Under the pieces are notes generated by a model. That model was not told the DNA's origin, made no database searches, and saw only the letters and a program-made list of their open reading frames with translations. Positions 25,300 to 33,755 of a stretch of DNA of 39,781 nucleotides are shown piece by piece. The DNA comes from Candidatus Borkfalkia faecigallinarum. Its GTDB lineage: Bacteria; Bacillota; Clostridia; Christensenellales; Borkfalkiaceae. The position numbers and the translations under genes are program-made. The stretch covers positions 1 through 39,781 of the forward strand of contig DXFD01000015.1 of NCBI GenBank assembly GCA_019114625.1. Reading direction: 5' to 3'. Numbering within the stretch: the first letter of the stretch is position 1; every line of letters starts with the position of its first letter.

Positions 25300-27516
25300 C
25301 TACGTCTTATAAATATAGACAACGTCCATATTCGGGGCGCCGTAGGCGAGCGCTTCGATCGAAAGGACGTTCTCCCCCGCGCGCAGCGGACAGCCGGAAA
25401 CGGTGACCGCCTTCCACGCGTAATAGTTGGCGGGAGAGTCGACTTCGAGCACCAGTTCGTCCAGGCGGACGGCGACGCCGTTGACCTCGACGCGGATCTT
25501 GTCCTGCAAGTCGCGCGTGGCGACGTTGCCGCCGACCTCCGCGTCGAAATAGGCGCTCGCCAGCATGAACACGATGTCGGCGTCCGCCGCCTCCTCGCAG
25601 GTGAACCGCCAGGTGATCGTGTTGCCGGGCACGGCGAAGTTGCCGATCGCCGAGTTGTTGCTCGCCGGCTTGCCGGTGTTCTCGAAGATGTGCACCTCGA
25701 TCAGCTCCACCCCCTCGCGCGAGGAGACGCTGTCGCCCAGATCCGCCTCCTCCGCCTCGAGGATGAGATCGGGCACAGCGAACCCTTCCGCGCCCTCCTC
25801 GCGGTTCTTCAGATAATCGTACGCGGGGACGATGGCGCTGTCGTACGCGCGGGGGACGGAAGCGGGCGTATAGGCCTGCACGGCGACGAGGCGCACCCCC
25901 TCCGCCGCGGAGAAGGCGACCTCGTTGCGCAGCTCGCGCAGGGGCACGCCGTGCAGCACGATCGTGTTGACGCCCTTTTCCAGCTCGATCCCGCCCGGGT
26001 TGACCGTCCCGCCGTTGACCGAGATCTCCGGCAAAAGCGCCGCGTCGGAGACGGCGGCGTCCGCCTCCACGGTCAGAACGTAATCGGCGCGCGCGGCGGA
26101 CGTGCCCGCATACAGCGTGAACGTGCTCCCCGCGGCGAAGTCGAGCGCATACGCATAGCCGCCCGTGTACGCCCCGACGGAGACGTCGTTGATATCGTAG
26201 TGCAGGACGGTGTCCACGCGCACGCCGTCCGTATAAATTTTCAGAACGTCGGTGTTCGGCATCGTGACTCTGCCGCCGCCCTCCTTCGGGCCGATCTCGA
26301 TGACGCTGTGCGCGGACAGAGCGACGTCCTTGATCACGACGTACCGCCACTCGAAATAGCTGTGCTCGTCAAAGCCGGGGAACGCCACATAGGAAAAGTC
26401 GACCTCCTCCCCGTCGATCGTGCAGTAGACGTAGTCGCTCATCGGGTTGAGCTCGGCGATCCCCTCCTCCGAATATAGGACGTTGGACATGCGGAACACG
26501 AGGTCCGCCACGCACGGCTGTTCGGGCTCGAGCTCGAAGCGGATATAGTTGCCGATCTTGGAGATGTTTTCGACCAGTTTGCCGCCGCTCGGGTCGTTGC
26601 TGCTGCCGTCGTCGACCTTGATATAGGAAGTGCCGTTGTTCAGGCCGCCGTCGATGCAGACGTACGCCTGTTCCGCCTCGTAGATATACTCGTCGGGGCG
26701 GGTGGTGAACTCCCCTTCCGCGAAAAAGACCTCGCCGAAGTATTTGGAATCGGGCTTGTTCGCCGTGCGCTTGTCCCCGCAGCGCTCGCAGACGGCGACC
26801 ATCTGCCCCAGCTCGCCGTCATAGTGATAATCGCCGTACTGGTGGCCGAGCGGCAGGATGGGGCTGCTCTCGTAGGAATAGCCGCATTCGTCGCACGTCT
26901 TATAGGTGTAGCCCGCCTCCGTGCAGGTCGCGGGCTCCTGCGTATTTTTCCAATAATGGGTGTGCTCGGCGATCTCCCCGTCGGAAGAGAGCACGGCCAT
27001 GTAATCGACGTTGACGAGGGCGGTGTCGGCGAGGGCGGTCAGAACGACCATGTTGATGCCCGCCGAGACGGCGTACGTCCCCAGCGAGATCTCCTGCCAA
27101 TAGTCGCTGTACTGCGTGCCTTCGGCGATCTCCATCGCCGGGACGCGGACCGCCGTCCCGTTTATGGCTAAGGAAAAGGCTTTGCCTTCGCCGAAGGCGA
27201 AGGCAGCCGAATTCGGCTGCGCGTTGGCAAGCGCGACGCGGATCTCGCAGCGGGCGGACCGCTGCGCCGTAAAGAACCAGGTGACCGAGCTGCCCGCATA
27301 CAGGCTGCCGACGTATTTGCCGCCGCTCGTGATGTTCTCGCTGCGGCTGTTGGCGCGGACGACCTCCGCCCGCTCCTCGCCGTATTCGGGCAGGATGACG
27401 GCGTTTTCCGCCTCCAATACGCAGCGGGACGCCGCGTCACATGCGCTCAGCACCCCCAACCCCGCCGCCGAAAGCGCCAGCGCCAGAACCAGGCTGAGCA
27501 AGCGTTTGAACTGCAT
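25300..27516 (-). CDS. large lipoprotein with multiple CBM6/CBM35-like EAE/EAEQ modules and a Cys-pair H-x-H-W module
   Basis: Start MQFKRLLSLVLALALSAAGLGVLSACD; VLEAENAVILPEYGE, YIYEAEQAYVCIDGG, LILEAEEADLGDS; HTHYWKNTQEPATCTEAGYTYKTCDECGYSY...VCERCGDK. Confidence 0.8.
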   Translation of the reverse strand: MQFKRLLSLVLALALSAAGLGVLSACDAASRCVLEAENAVILPEYGEERAEVVRANSRSENITSGGKYVGSLYAGSSVTWFFTAQRSARCEIRVALANAQPNSAAFAFGEGKAFSLAINGTAVRVPAMEIAEGTQYSDYWQEISLGTYAVSAGINMVVLTALADTALVNVDYMAVLSSDGEIAEHTHYWKNTQEPATCTEAGYTYKTCDECGYSYESSPILPLGHQYGDYHYDGELGQMVAVCERCGDKRTANKPDSKYFGEVFFAEGEFTTRPDEYIYEAEQAYVCIDGGLNNGTSYIKVDDGSSNDPSGGKLVENISKIGNYIRFELEPEQPCVADLVFRMSNVLYSEEGIAELNPMSDYVYCTIDGEEVDFSYVAFPGFDEHSYFEWRYVVIKDVALSAHSVIEIGPKEGGGRVTMPNTDVLKIYTDGVRVDTVLHYDINDVSVGAYTGGYAYALDFAAGSTFTLYAGTSAARADYVLTVEADAAVSDAALLPEISVNGGTVNPGGIELEKGVNTIVLHGVPLRELRNEVAFSAAEGVRLVAVQAYTPASVPRAYDSAIVPAYDYLKNREEGAEGFAVPDLILEAEEADLGDSVSSREGVELIEVHIFENTGKPASNNSAIGNFAVPGNTITWRFTCEEAADADIVFMLASAYFDAEVGGNVATRDLQDKIRVEVNGVAVRLDELVLEVDSPANYYAWKAVTVSGCPLRAGENVLSIEALAYGAPNMDVVYIYKT

Positions 27517-27611
27517 AAGACCTCCCCGCGCGCCCGCCCGCGCCGCCCGCCGCTCCGGCGGGCGGCCGCAAGGCCCGTACGCCCGCCGGAGCGGGGGTGC
27601 CGCGCGCAAAA

Positions 27612-27648
27612 TAATACGGCCGCGGACAAATTGTCCGCGACCGTATTA
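27612..27648 (-). promoter_or_regulatory. 37-bp inverted repeat overlapping -10/+1 of the 27516 gene promoter
   Basis: TAATACGG-c-CGCGGACA-aat-TGTCCGCG-a-CCGTATTA; minus promoter TTTACA-N17-TATAAT whose -10 runs into the repeat. Confidence 0.7.
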
Positions 27649-27785
27649 TACACTAAGAAATCGGATTTGTAAAGTGTCTTCGAAAATTTCACAAAAGCGT
27701 GGCGCATCCTGCGCAGGGGGGACGCCCGCGGGCGCCCCCTGCCCGGGATAAAATCGGTACACCTTCTCTTCCGTCCGATCGCTCG

Positions 27786-29966
27786 TTAAGCAGCCGCTTC
27801 GACGTAGATGGAGACCAGCTGCGTGCCCCAGCCCGTGAACACGCCCAGGCGATACTGCACGGCCGTGTCGCCGATCGTGCCCGCGACGGTCGCCTCCGTG
27901 TCGATGTTGGCGGAGGTCAGGTTGGAACCGGTATTGCCGTCCAGGCTGAAGTGGGAGAAGAGGACTTCGCCGACCGCGTTCTCGCGCGCGGAGAGGTCGA
28001 GGTAGATCGTCCACTCGCCGCCTTCCGCCGTCACGAAGATGGTCGCCGCGCCGTCCTCGCCGCCGAGGGAGAGGACTGTCGGGCTGCCCCAGTCGCTGTT
28101 GGTGGAGCCGGAGCCGCCGTCCGCGTTGTTCTGGATGTCCGCATACAGATCCTGCGTCAGATACGCGATGACGTCGTCGGGGGTGCCGAGCTCGGCAATG
28201 TACGTGCCCCGGATGGCGAGGCAGGGCTTGCCTTCATACGTGGCGAGGGTGACGCCCTCCGTCTTGACCGCCTCGTTCTGCGCGCGGTAGACGATGCCGC
28301 CCCACTTGCCGAGGCCGACATAGGAGACCCGCGTGCCGTCCACGTTGGAGATGCGCAGCGCCTTCTGGTTTTCGATCAGGCCGATGTTGACCGTCTCGAG
28401 GTCGGTGTTGATGCAGCCGGCGTTGAGCAGGTTGCCGTCGCCGTCTTTATAGAGGACGGTGGGATCGGACTCGGACTCGACGATGCTGAAGTGGCAGTAG
28501 CCGTCCGTCTCGAGGCTGTAATTCGCAAAGTTGAAGGTCACGCTGTAAGTGCCGTCCGCCGCGATGACGCAATACTGCACGTCGCTGGGGGAGACGCAGC
28601 CCTCGAAGTCGATGCGAACGGTCTTGCCCGCCCAGTCTTCGGCGTCGACCTTGCCGTCGATGGTCAGGACGGCGTTGCCCTCCGCATCCTGCGAGCCTGT
28701 CAGCGTGTATTCGTTCATGAAGTAGTTGGAGTACAGCGCCTTGAGCAGGCCGTTGTAGGTGGCAAAGCTATACGAGAAGTCGCCGACGACGATGATCTGC
28801 TCGGTATCGACGAAGTCTTCGGGATAGTCGGAGAGCAGGATCTCCTGCGTTTCGGCGCTTTCGCCCTCGCCCGCGACGAACTTGATGTCCATCCACTTGC
28901 CGAGGTATTCCGCCTCGACCAGCTTGCGCATGTCGAATTTCAGTTCAAACGGGTCGCCGCGCTTGGTGTTCTCGTCGCCGACGGTGTCCCCCTTGAGCTC
29001 GACCATGTCGTTGCCTTCATACAGATACAGGTACGCGGTCTGCGCGGCGCGGAAGGTGCCGGAGATGACCAGGTACGGGACGTCGCCGTCCACTTCGTAA
29101 TAGATGGATTCGAGCGCCAGCAGGACGGGCTTGTAGCTCGCGGTGTAGACGACGCTGGACTCGTTGTCCGCGGCGATCTCGGTCGCGCCGTTGCTCCAGC
29201 CGGTGAAGATGTAGTCGCCCTCGGTGCCCCTCGACCACTGTTCGGCGGTCGGCAGCGCGACGTTTTCGGTCAGGGACGCGTACGAGAACGCGATGACGTC
29301 CGCGTCATCGGACGAGATCATGTGCAGTTCGTCGTTCGCTTCGAGCGCCGCGACGTAGTCCGCCGCGATCTCGCCGCCGTTCGGATCGATCGTGATCTTG
29401 ACTTCGACGGGAGCGCTCAGCTGCACGGGGTCGGAATCGACGCCGCGGAAGCGGACGGAGAAGGAGGTGTCGCCCAGCGCGAACGCGCTGCCGCTCTCAT
29501 AGACGATGGAGTAGTCGGTCTCGGCGGCGGTGCGGCCGGAACCGTACGCCACTTCGACGACCATCCCGTCGGTATCCACCTTTTCACCCGCATAGTAGGT
29601 CATCGTCGTCGGGTTGGTCTTGACCGTGACGGAAGAGACCTGTTCGATCGTCTCGACCTCGATGGTCGTGTCCGCCTTGACGTCGACGCTGTAATTGCCC
29701 TCTTTGTCGGCGCGCAGCGTGCGGTCGTTCGCGCGGACGGAGTCGACCTCATAGCCGCTGTTTGCCGCGACTTGGAAGGTGAGCGTCGTGCCTTCCGCAA
29801 CTTCGGAAGGAAGTTCGTCGTGATCGGTGACCGTGACGGTCGCGTTTTCGCTGACGTTCCAGGTGACTGCATACTTGACGCCGCCGCACGCGGTGAGCGC
29901 GCCGAAGCAAAGAACGGCGACGAGCGCGAGGACGAGTACGATCAGCCCTCTTTTTCTGTTTGCCAT
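27786..29966 (-). CDS. large lipoprotein with Big_3-like domain and repeated C-terminal domain
   Basis: MANRKRGLIVLVLALVAVLCFGALTACGG...; VKTNPTTMTYYAGEKVDTDGMVVEVAYGSG; repeat units ending GLGKWGGIVYRAQ and GWGTQLVSIYVEAA. Confidence 0.8.
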   Translation of the reverse strand: MANRKRGLIVLVLALVAVLCFGALTACGGVKYAVTWNVSENATVTVTDHDELPSEVAEGTTLTFQVAANSGYEVDSVRANDRTLRADKEGNYSVDVKADTTIEVETIEQVSSVTVKTNPTTMTYYAGEKVDTDGMVVEVAYGSGRTAAETDYSIVYESGSAFALGDTSFSVRFRGVDSDPVQLSAPVEVKITIDPNGGEIAADYVAALEANDELHMISSDDADVIAFSYASLTENVALPTAEQWSRGTEGDYIFTGWSNGATEIAADNESSVVYTASYKPVLLALESIYYEVDGDVPYLVISGTFRAAQTAYLYLYEGNDMVELKGDTVGDENTKRGDPFELKFDMRKLVEAEYLGKWMDIKFVAGEGESAETQEILLSDYPEDFVDTEQIIVVGDFSYSFATYNGLLKALYSNYFMNEYTLTGSQDAEGNAVLTIDGKVDAEDWAGKTVRIDFEGCVSPSDVQYCVIAADGTYSVTFNFANYSLETDGYCHFSIVESESDPTVLYKDGDGNLLNAGCINTDLETVNIGLIENQKALRISNVDGTRVSYVGLGKWGGIVYRAQNEAVKTEGVTLATYEGKPCLAIRGTYIAELGTPDDVIAYLTQDLYADIQNNADGGSGSTNSDWGSPTVLSLGGEDGAATIFVTAEGGEWTIYLDLSARENAVGEVLFSHFSLDGNTGSNLTSANIDTEATVAGTIGDTAVQYRLGVFTGWGTQLVSIYVEAAA

Positions 29967-30032
29967 AATGTTCTCCTTTCCTTATTTTTTGCGCGCAGAG
30001 ATGCCCCGCGCGCTGATTGTCGGTACAGTTTC

Positions 30033-30120
30033 AGTTTACCGCATCCCGCCCCAAATAGCAATAAACGATTTTTCGAATCGGTATAAAAATAAACCCTCTC
30101 CCATTTCGTTCAAAAATGAA
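30033..30120 (-). promoter_or_regulatory. promoter of 29966 lipoprotein (TTGCTA-N17-TAAACT) with shared upstream module
   Basis: Minus TTCATTTTTGAACGAAATGGGAGAGGGTTTATTTTTATACCGATTCGAAAAATCGTTTATTGCTATTTGGGGCGGGATGCGGTAAACT. Confidence 0.7.
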
Positions 30121-30134
30121 CGCTCCGTAAAGAC

Positions 30135-30194
30135 GCGGCGCGGGCGCAGCCGGGCAGCGCATGCCCGTAAGAGGCGGCGCGGGCGCAGCCGGGC
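30135..30194. repeat. 21-bp direct repeat GCGGCGCGGGCGCAGCCGGGC, period 39
   Basis: Copies 30135-30155 and 30174-30194, just beyond the stop of the ThuA-like gene. Confidence 0.88.
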
Positions 30195-30247
30195 GGGATC
30201 GCTCGGCCGCCTGCCGCGGGAACGCTCGGCAGCCCGCGCAAGAGCGT

Positions 30248-31252
30248 TCAGCCGCCGAGGACGAGCCCGTACATGGCGTCGAGGATGAAGCGGCACTGTT
30301 CGGGGCAGGAAAAAGTTTCCGACTCCTTTTCAAAATCGTTGTAGCTTTGCAGGTTGTGGCCCATGTTCGTGTACAGCATGTTGTAGCCGTCGTTCGCCCA
30401 GGCGATCGGGTAATGCCCCTCCCGCCAGATCTCGTGCGGCTTGTTCGGGTCGGGCTGGTCGCCTGCGGGGTTCTCCTCCGTCGGGTTGAGGGTGAGCAGC
30501 ACGGTGATGTCCTCGTTCTGCGTCAGGTCGTATTCCCAGCCGTACCACTCGCAGGGGGCGGAGTCGAACACGTCGGGGAGATTTTTCGTGGAAAAATGAT
30601 CGTGCGTCTCCACCGTCAGCGGCTCGCTCGTCGGGTTCCATGTGTTGCGCGCATAGTTGCCGCAGGCGAGAAAGTCGTCCTGATACCAGCTCCAATATCC
30701 CTCGCTCTCCTCCTTGCTGTCCACCATCGAAAAGGCGCAGGCGTGGAAACCGATCCACGCGCCGCCGCCCTCCATGAACCGCTCGAACGCCTCCTGCTGC
30801 GACCGCTCGTGCGGGCGGTCGTTGAGGAAGATGACCATGTCGTACCCCGCCAGCGTATCGTCGTTCAAAAGGCTGAAATCGGAGCCGGCGAAATCGTAGG
30901 TGAAGCCGTTTTCCTCGCCCTGCGCGGCGAACCACTCGTTCGCCTCCCGCGCGAAATCGGCGTGCGCGGCGTCCCCGCCCTCGGTGAACCCGAACGCGAG
31001 CGCCTTAAAGCCGTAGCCGCAGTCGGCGCACGGCTCGCCGGTATGCGCTCCGCGCTCCTCCGCGTCGCATTCCTCGCAGACGCGCCAATGCTCCCCTTCG
31101 CTGCGCTGCCAGTCGCCCCAGGTGTGCGTGTGCGTCTCGCAGCCCGAAAACGCCGCCATGCACGCGATGGGCAGGGCGACGCACAGCGCCGCGAGCGAGA
31201 ACAGGCGGGGCTTTTTGGTATGGATCTTCTTGGTTTGGGTCTTCTTTTTCAT
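30248..31252 (-). CDS. ThuA-like lipoprotein with N-terminal HTHTW/CxxC module
   Basis: MKKKTQTKKIHTKKPRLFSLAALCVALPIACMAAFSGCETHTHTWGDWQRSEGEHWRVCEECDAEE...; YDMVIFLNDRPHERSQQEAFERFMEGGGAWIGFHACAF, GWEYDLTQNEDITVLLTLNP, HYPIAWAND...MLYTNMGHN. Confidence 0.88.
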   Translation of the reverse strand: MKKKTQTKKIHTKKPRLFSLAALCVALPIACMAAFSGCETHTHTWGDWQRSEGEHWRVCEECDAEERGAHTGEPCADCGYGFKALAFGFTEGGDAAHADFAREANEWFAAQGEENGFTYDFAGSDFSLLNDDTLAGYDMVIFLNDRPHERSQQEAFERFMEGGGAWIGFHACAFSMVDSKEESEGYWSWYQDDFLACGNYARNTWNPTSEPLTVETHDHFSTKNLPDVFDSAPCEWYGWEYDLTQNEDITVLLTLNPTEENPAGDQPDPNKPHEIWREGHYPIAWANDGYNMLYTNMGHNLQSYNDFEKESETFSCPEQCRFILDAMYGLVLGG

Positions 31253-31416
31253 GTCTTGCCGCCTCCCTTTCTTTTCTGCAAACACTATACCACATCCGAC
31301 CCGCCCGCACAATAAACGGTTTTTTGTTTCCGTCTGCTTTTGACGCTCCCGCCCGATACGGACTAATTTTGCGCCTTCCGCAAAAAGCGCCCGCCTTTGC
31401 CGCGCGGACAGGCAAA

Positions 31417-31440
31417 GAAGCGCCCCTGCGGGGGCGCTTC
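31417..31440 (-). terminator. hairpin after 31467 gene
   Basis: GAAGCGCCCC-TGCG-GGGGCGCTTC perfect stem; weak T-run on minus strand. Confidence 0.65.
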
Positions 31441-31466
31441 CTCCTTGTGCGATTTTTGCGCGCGGG

Positions 31467-33539
31467 TCACGCCGCCTGCGAAACTTTCAGGCCGACGCAG
31501 CCCCAGTACGTGGTCTTGTCGTAGATCAGTTCGTAAGTCACGCCGTTTTGCTCGACGCTGTCGGTGAAGGTCTCGATGTCCGGCTTGAAGTCGTTCCAGC
31601 CGTTGCTCCCGGTGTTCGCGCTCTGCTCTTTGAGGTGGGTCGTGTAGGTGAACGCGGGGACGTCGGTGATGTCCATCACGATCTCGAAGGTCTTGCCGTC
31701 CTCGCCGAGGTTGACCTCGTGCGTGTTGTTGCGCACGATCGCCCATGCCTGGTTCGTGGTGCCGGGCGTCTCGTTCGGGTTCTCCTGGATGTCGAAGTAG
31801 TAGTAATTTTTCAGGGCTTTTTCCACGACTTCCTCGATCTCGTCGTCGGTGTAGCCGTCGTTGGTGTACTCGACGCTGCCGCCCTTGACGACGTACAGGA
31901 CTTTGCCGTCGCGCACTTCGAGGCCGATGTCGGTGCCGAGGGTGACCGCATCGAGGGTGACGGTCGCGTCGCTGGAAACTTTCAGCCCGACGCAGCCCCA
32001 GCACTCTTCCTGTGCGCTGCTGCCCGCCGCATAGACGACCTCGTAGGTGATGTGGCCGATCTTGACCGAGCCGCCCGTGACGGAGTCGCCGACCTGGTCC
32101 TGATTGAGGTCGAGGATGTTGCCGTTTTCGTCGCGCCCGAAGTGGGACGCGTAGGTGTCCGGGGTCTTGTCGCCGAGGTCGCTCACGTCCACGCGCAGCG
32201 TGAAGGTGCCGGCGCCGTCGCCCTTGACATAGTCAAAATCCCATGCGTCGGAGGACTGGAAGTAGCGGCTGCCCGTGTTCGTAATGGACTGCAAATCAAA
32301 CGCCAGCGCGGACAGCAGGGCGCCTTCCAGCGTCGCGTCGGCGTGGTTGGCGAACGTGAAGCTGCCCTCCACGACGTAGTACGGGACGCCGCCCTCCTCT
32401 TCGACGGAGACGTCCTCCGCCTTGACGCTCAGTTCGGGCGTCACGGGCGTGATGGCGATGTCGCTCGTCATGACGGTCATGTTGTCGATGTTGGCGGTGA
32501 ATTTCCCGGAGAAGTCTGCCTGGCTGGTGTCGGTATAGTCGTGCGGGATGAAGGTGATGCTCACGACGTTGATGCCCGCGACGAGCTCGATGTCGCCGAA
32601 CACGACGTCCTGCCAATTGAACCACAGGTCGGCGTTGGGTTCGCCGCCCTCTTCGCCGCCGCCGGGGAGGACGACGTCGTCGGGGATGGTCTGCGCCACG
32701 CCGTTGACTTCGACCGTCATGATCTTGTTGAGCTGGCAGTCGCCCATCCAGATCGGGGTCCAGTTGCTGTCCTCTTTCAGGTACTGGGAGGCGAGGCGGA
32801 AGATGATCTCGGCGGAGCCGGCCTTGTTTGCGCTGAACAGGAAGGACAGGGTGTCGCCCGACTTCATGTCGCCGACATAGCCGCCGCCCGTCGCGTCGGC
32901 GGAATCGTTGAATTCCTTGCCGGAGCCGGAATCGATGATCCCGTCCTCCGCTTCGACGAAGATGCCCGCCGTCGTGGTGATGGGCTCTTCGAGCACGACG
33001 TCGCCGACCTTGATCTCGACGGACGTCTGGCCCTCCGCGATCGGCGTCTCGTCCACGGTCACGGCGGAGTCTTCGGCGGTGATGTCCTCGCTCGAGCCGT
33101 CCTCGTAGGTGACGGTGATGACCATTCCCGTCGGATCGAACACTTCGCCGGGAAGGTATTCCGTTTTTGTTGCGTGCGTCTTGATGGCGGCCTCGACCAC
33201 GTCGTTGGTGACGGTGATGCGCTGGCGCACCGTCTTGGTCACTTCGTTTTCGGTGTAAGAGACGGTGACGTTGCGGTCGGACGTTTTCAGCTCTCCGGTC
33301 AGATCGTACGTCCAATCCTCCGCGGTCAGCGTCTTTTCCGTCTCGTCTTCATACTTGGCGGTGACGACCATGCCTGCGGGGTCGAATTTCTCGCCCGCGA
33401 CGTACTCCGTCTTGGTCGGCGGGGTCGTGATCTCGATGGACGAGAGCTCCGCGCTCGCGCCGCAGGCGGCCAGGGGTATCAGGCAGGACAGGACCATCGC
33501 GATGGCCAGAAGCGCCGATACTGCTCTTTTGCGTAACAT
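31467..33539 (-). CDS. large lipoprotein: two Big_3 domains, CBM-like module, two repeated C-terminal domains
   Basis: MLRKRAVSALLAIAMVLSCLIPLAACGAS; TKTEYVAGEKFDPAGMVVTAKYEDE and TKTEYLPGEVFDPTGMVITVTYEDGS; ECWGCVGLKVSSD and YWGCVGLKVSQAA. Confidence 0.85.
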   Translation of the reverse strand: MLRKRAVSALLAIAMVLSCLIPLAACGASAELSSIEITTPPTKTEYVAGEKFDPAGMVVTAKYEDETEKTLTAEDWTYDLTGELKTSDRNVTVSYTENEVTKTVRQRITVTNDVVEAAIKTHATKTEYLPGEVFDPTGMVITVTYEDGSSEDITAEDSAVTVDETPIAEGQTSVEIKVGDVVLEEPITTTAGIFVEAEDGIIDSGSGKEFNDSADATGGGYVGDMKSGDTLSFLFSANKAGSAEIIFRLASQYLKEDSNWTPIWMGDCQLNKIMTVEVNGVAQTIPDDVVLPGGGEEGGEPNADLWFNWQDVVFGDIELVAGINVVSITFIPHDYTDTSQADFSGKFTANIDNMTVMTSDIAITPVTPELSVKAEDVSVEEEGGVPYYVVEGSFTFANHADATLEGALLSALAFDLQSITNTGSRYFQSSDAWDFDYVKGDGAGTFTLRVDVSDLGDKTPDTYASHFGRDENGNILDLNQDQVGDSVTGGSVKIGHITYEVVYAAGSSAQEECWGCVGLKVSSDATVTLDAVTLGTDIGLEVRDGKVLYVVKGGSVEYTNDGYTDDEIEEVVEKALKNYYYFDIQENPNETPGTTNQAWAIVRNNTHEVNLGEDGKTFEIVMDITDVPAFTYTTHLKEQSANTGSNGWNDFKPDIETFTDSVEQNGVTYELIYDKTTYWGCVGLKVSQAA

Positions 33540-33575
33540 GATTTTCCTCCATTGAATTTTTTTTGCATATGTCTT

Positions 33576-33745
33576 CCGCCCCGCCGCGCCCACAGGCGCG
33601 GCGGGACAGGCATATCCCGCTCGGCTTTGCCCCGCCCGCGAACGGGCGGCAAAGCGGATGCCCCCGCCCGCAGACGGGCGGGGCGTCCGGGCGAGCCGCC
33701 GACGCGGCCCGCCCTCCCCCGCCGCGCCCGCAAGCGGGCGCGGCG
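33576..33745. repeat. cluster of four GC hairpins between GH3-2 and the 33539 gene
   Basis: CGCCGCGCC-CACA-GGCGCGGCG; CCGCCCGC-GAAC-GGGCGG; CCCCGCCCGC-AGAC-GGGCGGGG; CGCGCCCGC-AA-GCGGGCGCG. Confidence 0.75.
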
Positions 33746-33755
33746 CCTCTTGTCT

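Noticed and set aside
27175-27230. Hairpins GCCTTCGCCGAAGGCGAAGGC and GCAGCCGAATTCGGCTGC
   Set aside because: Lie inside the coding sequence of the 27516 lipoprotein and are explained by codon composition (AAFAFGEGKAF); no regulatory context.
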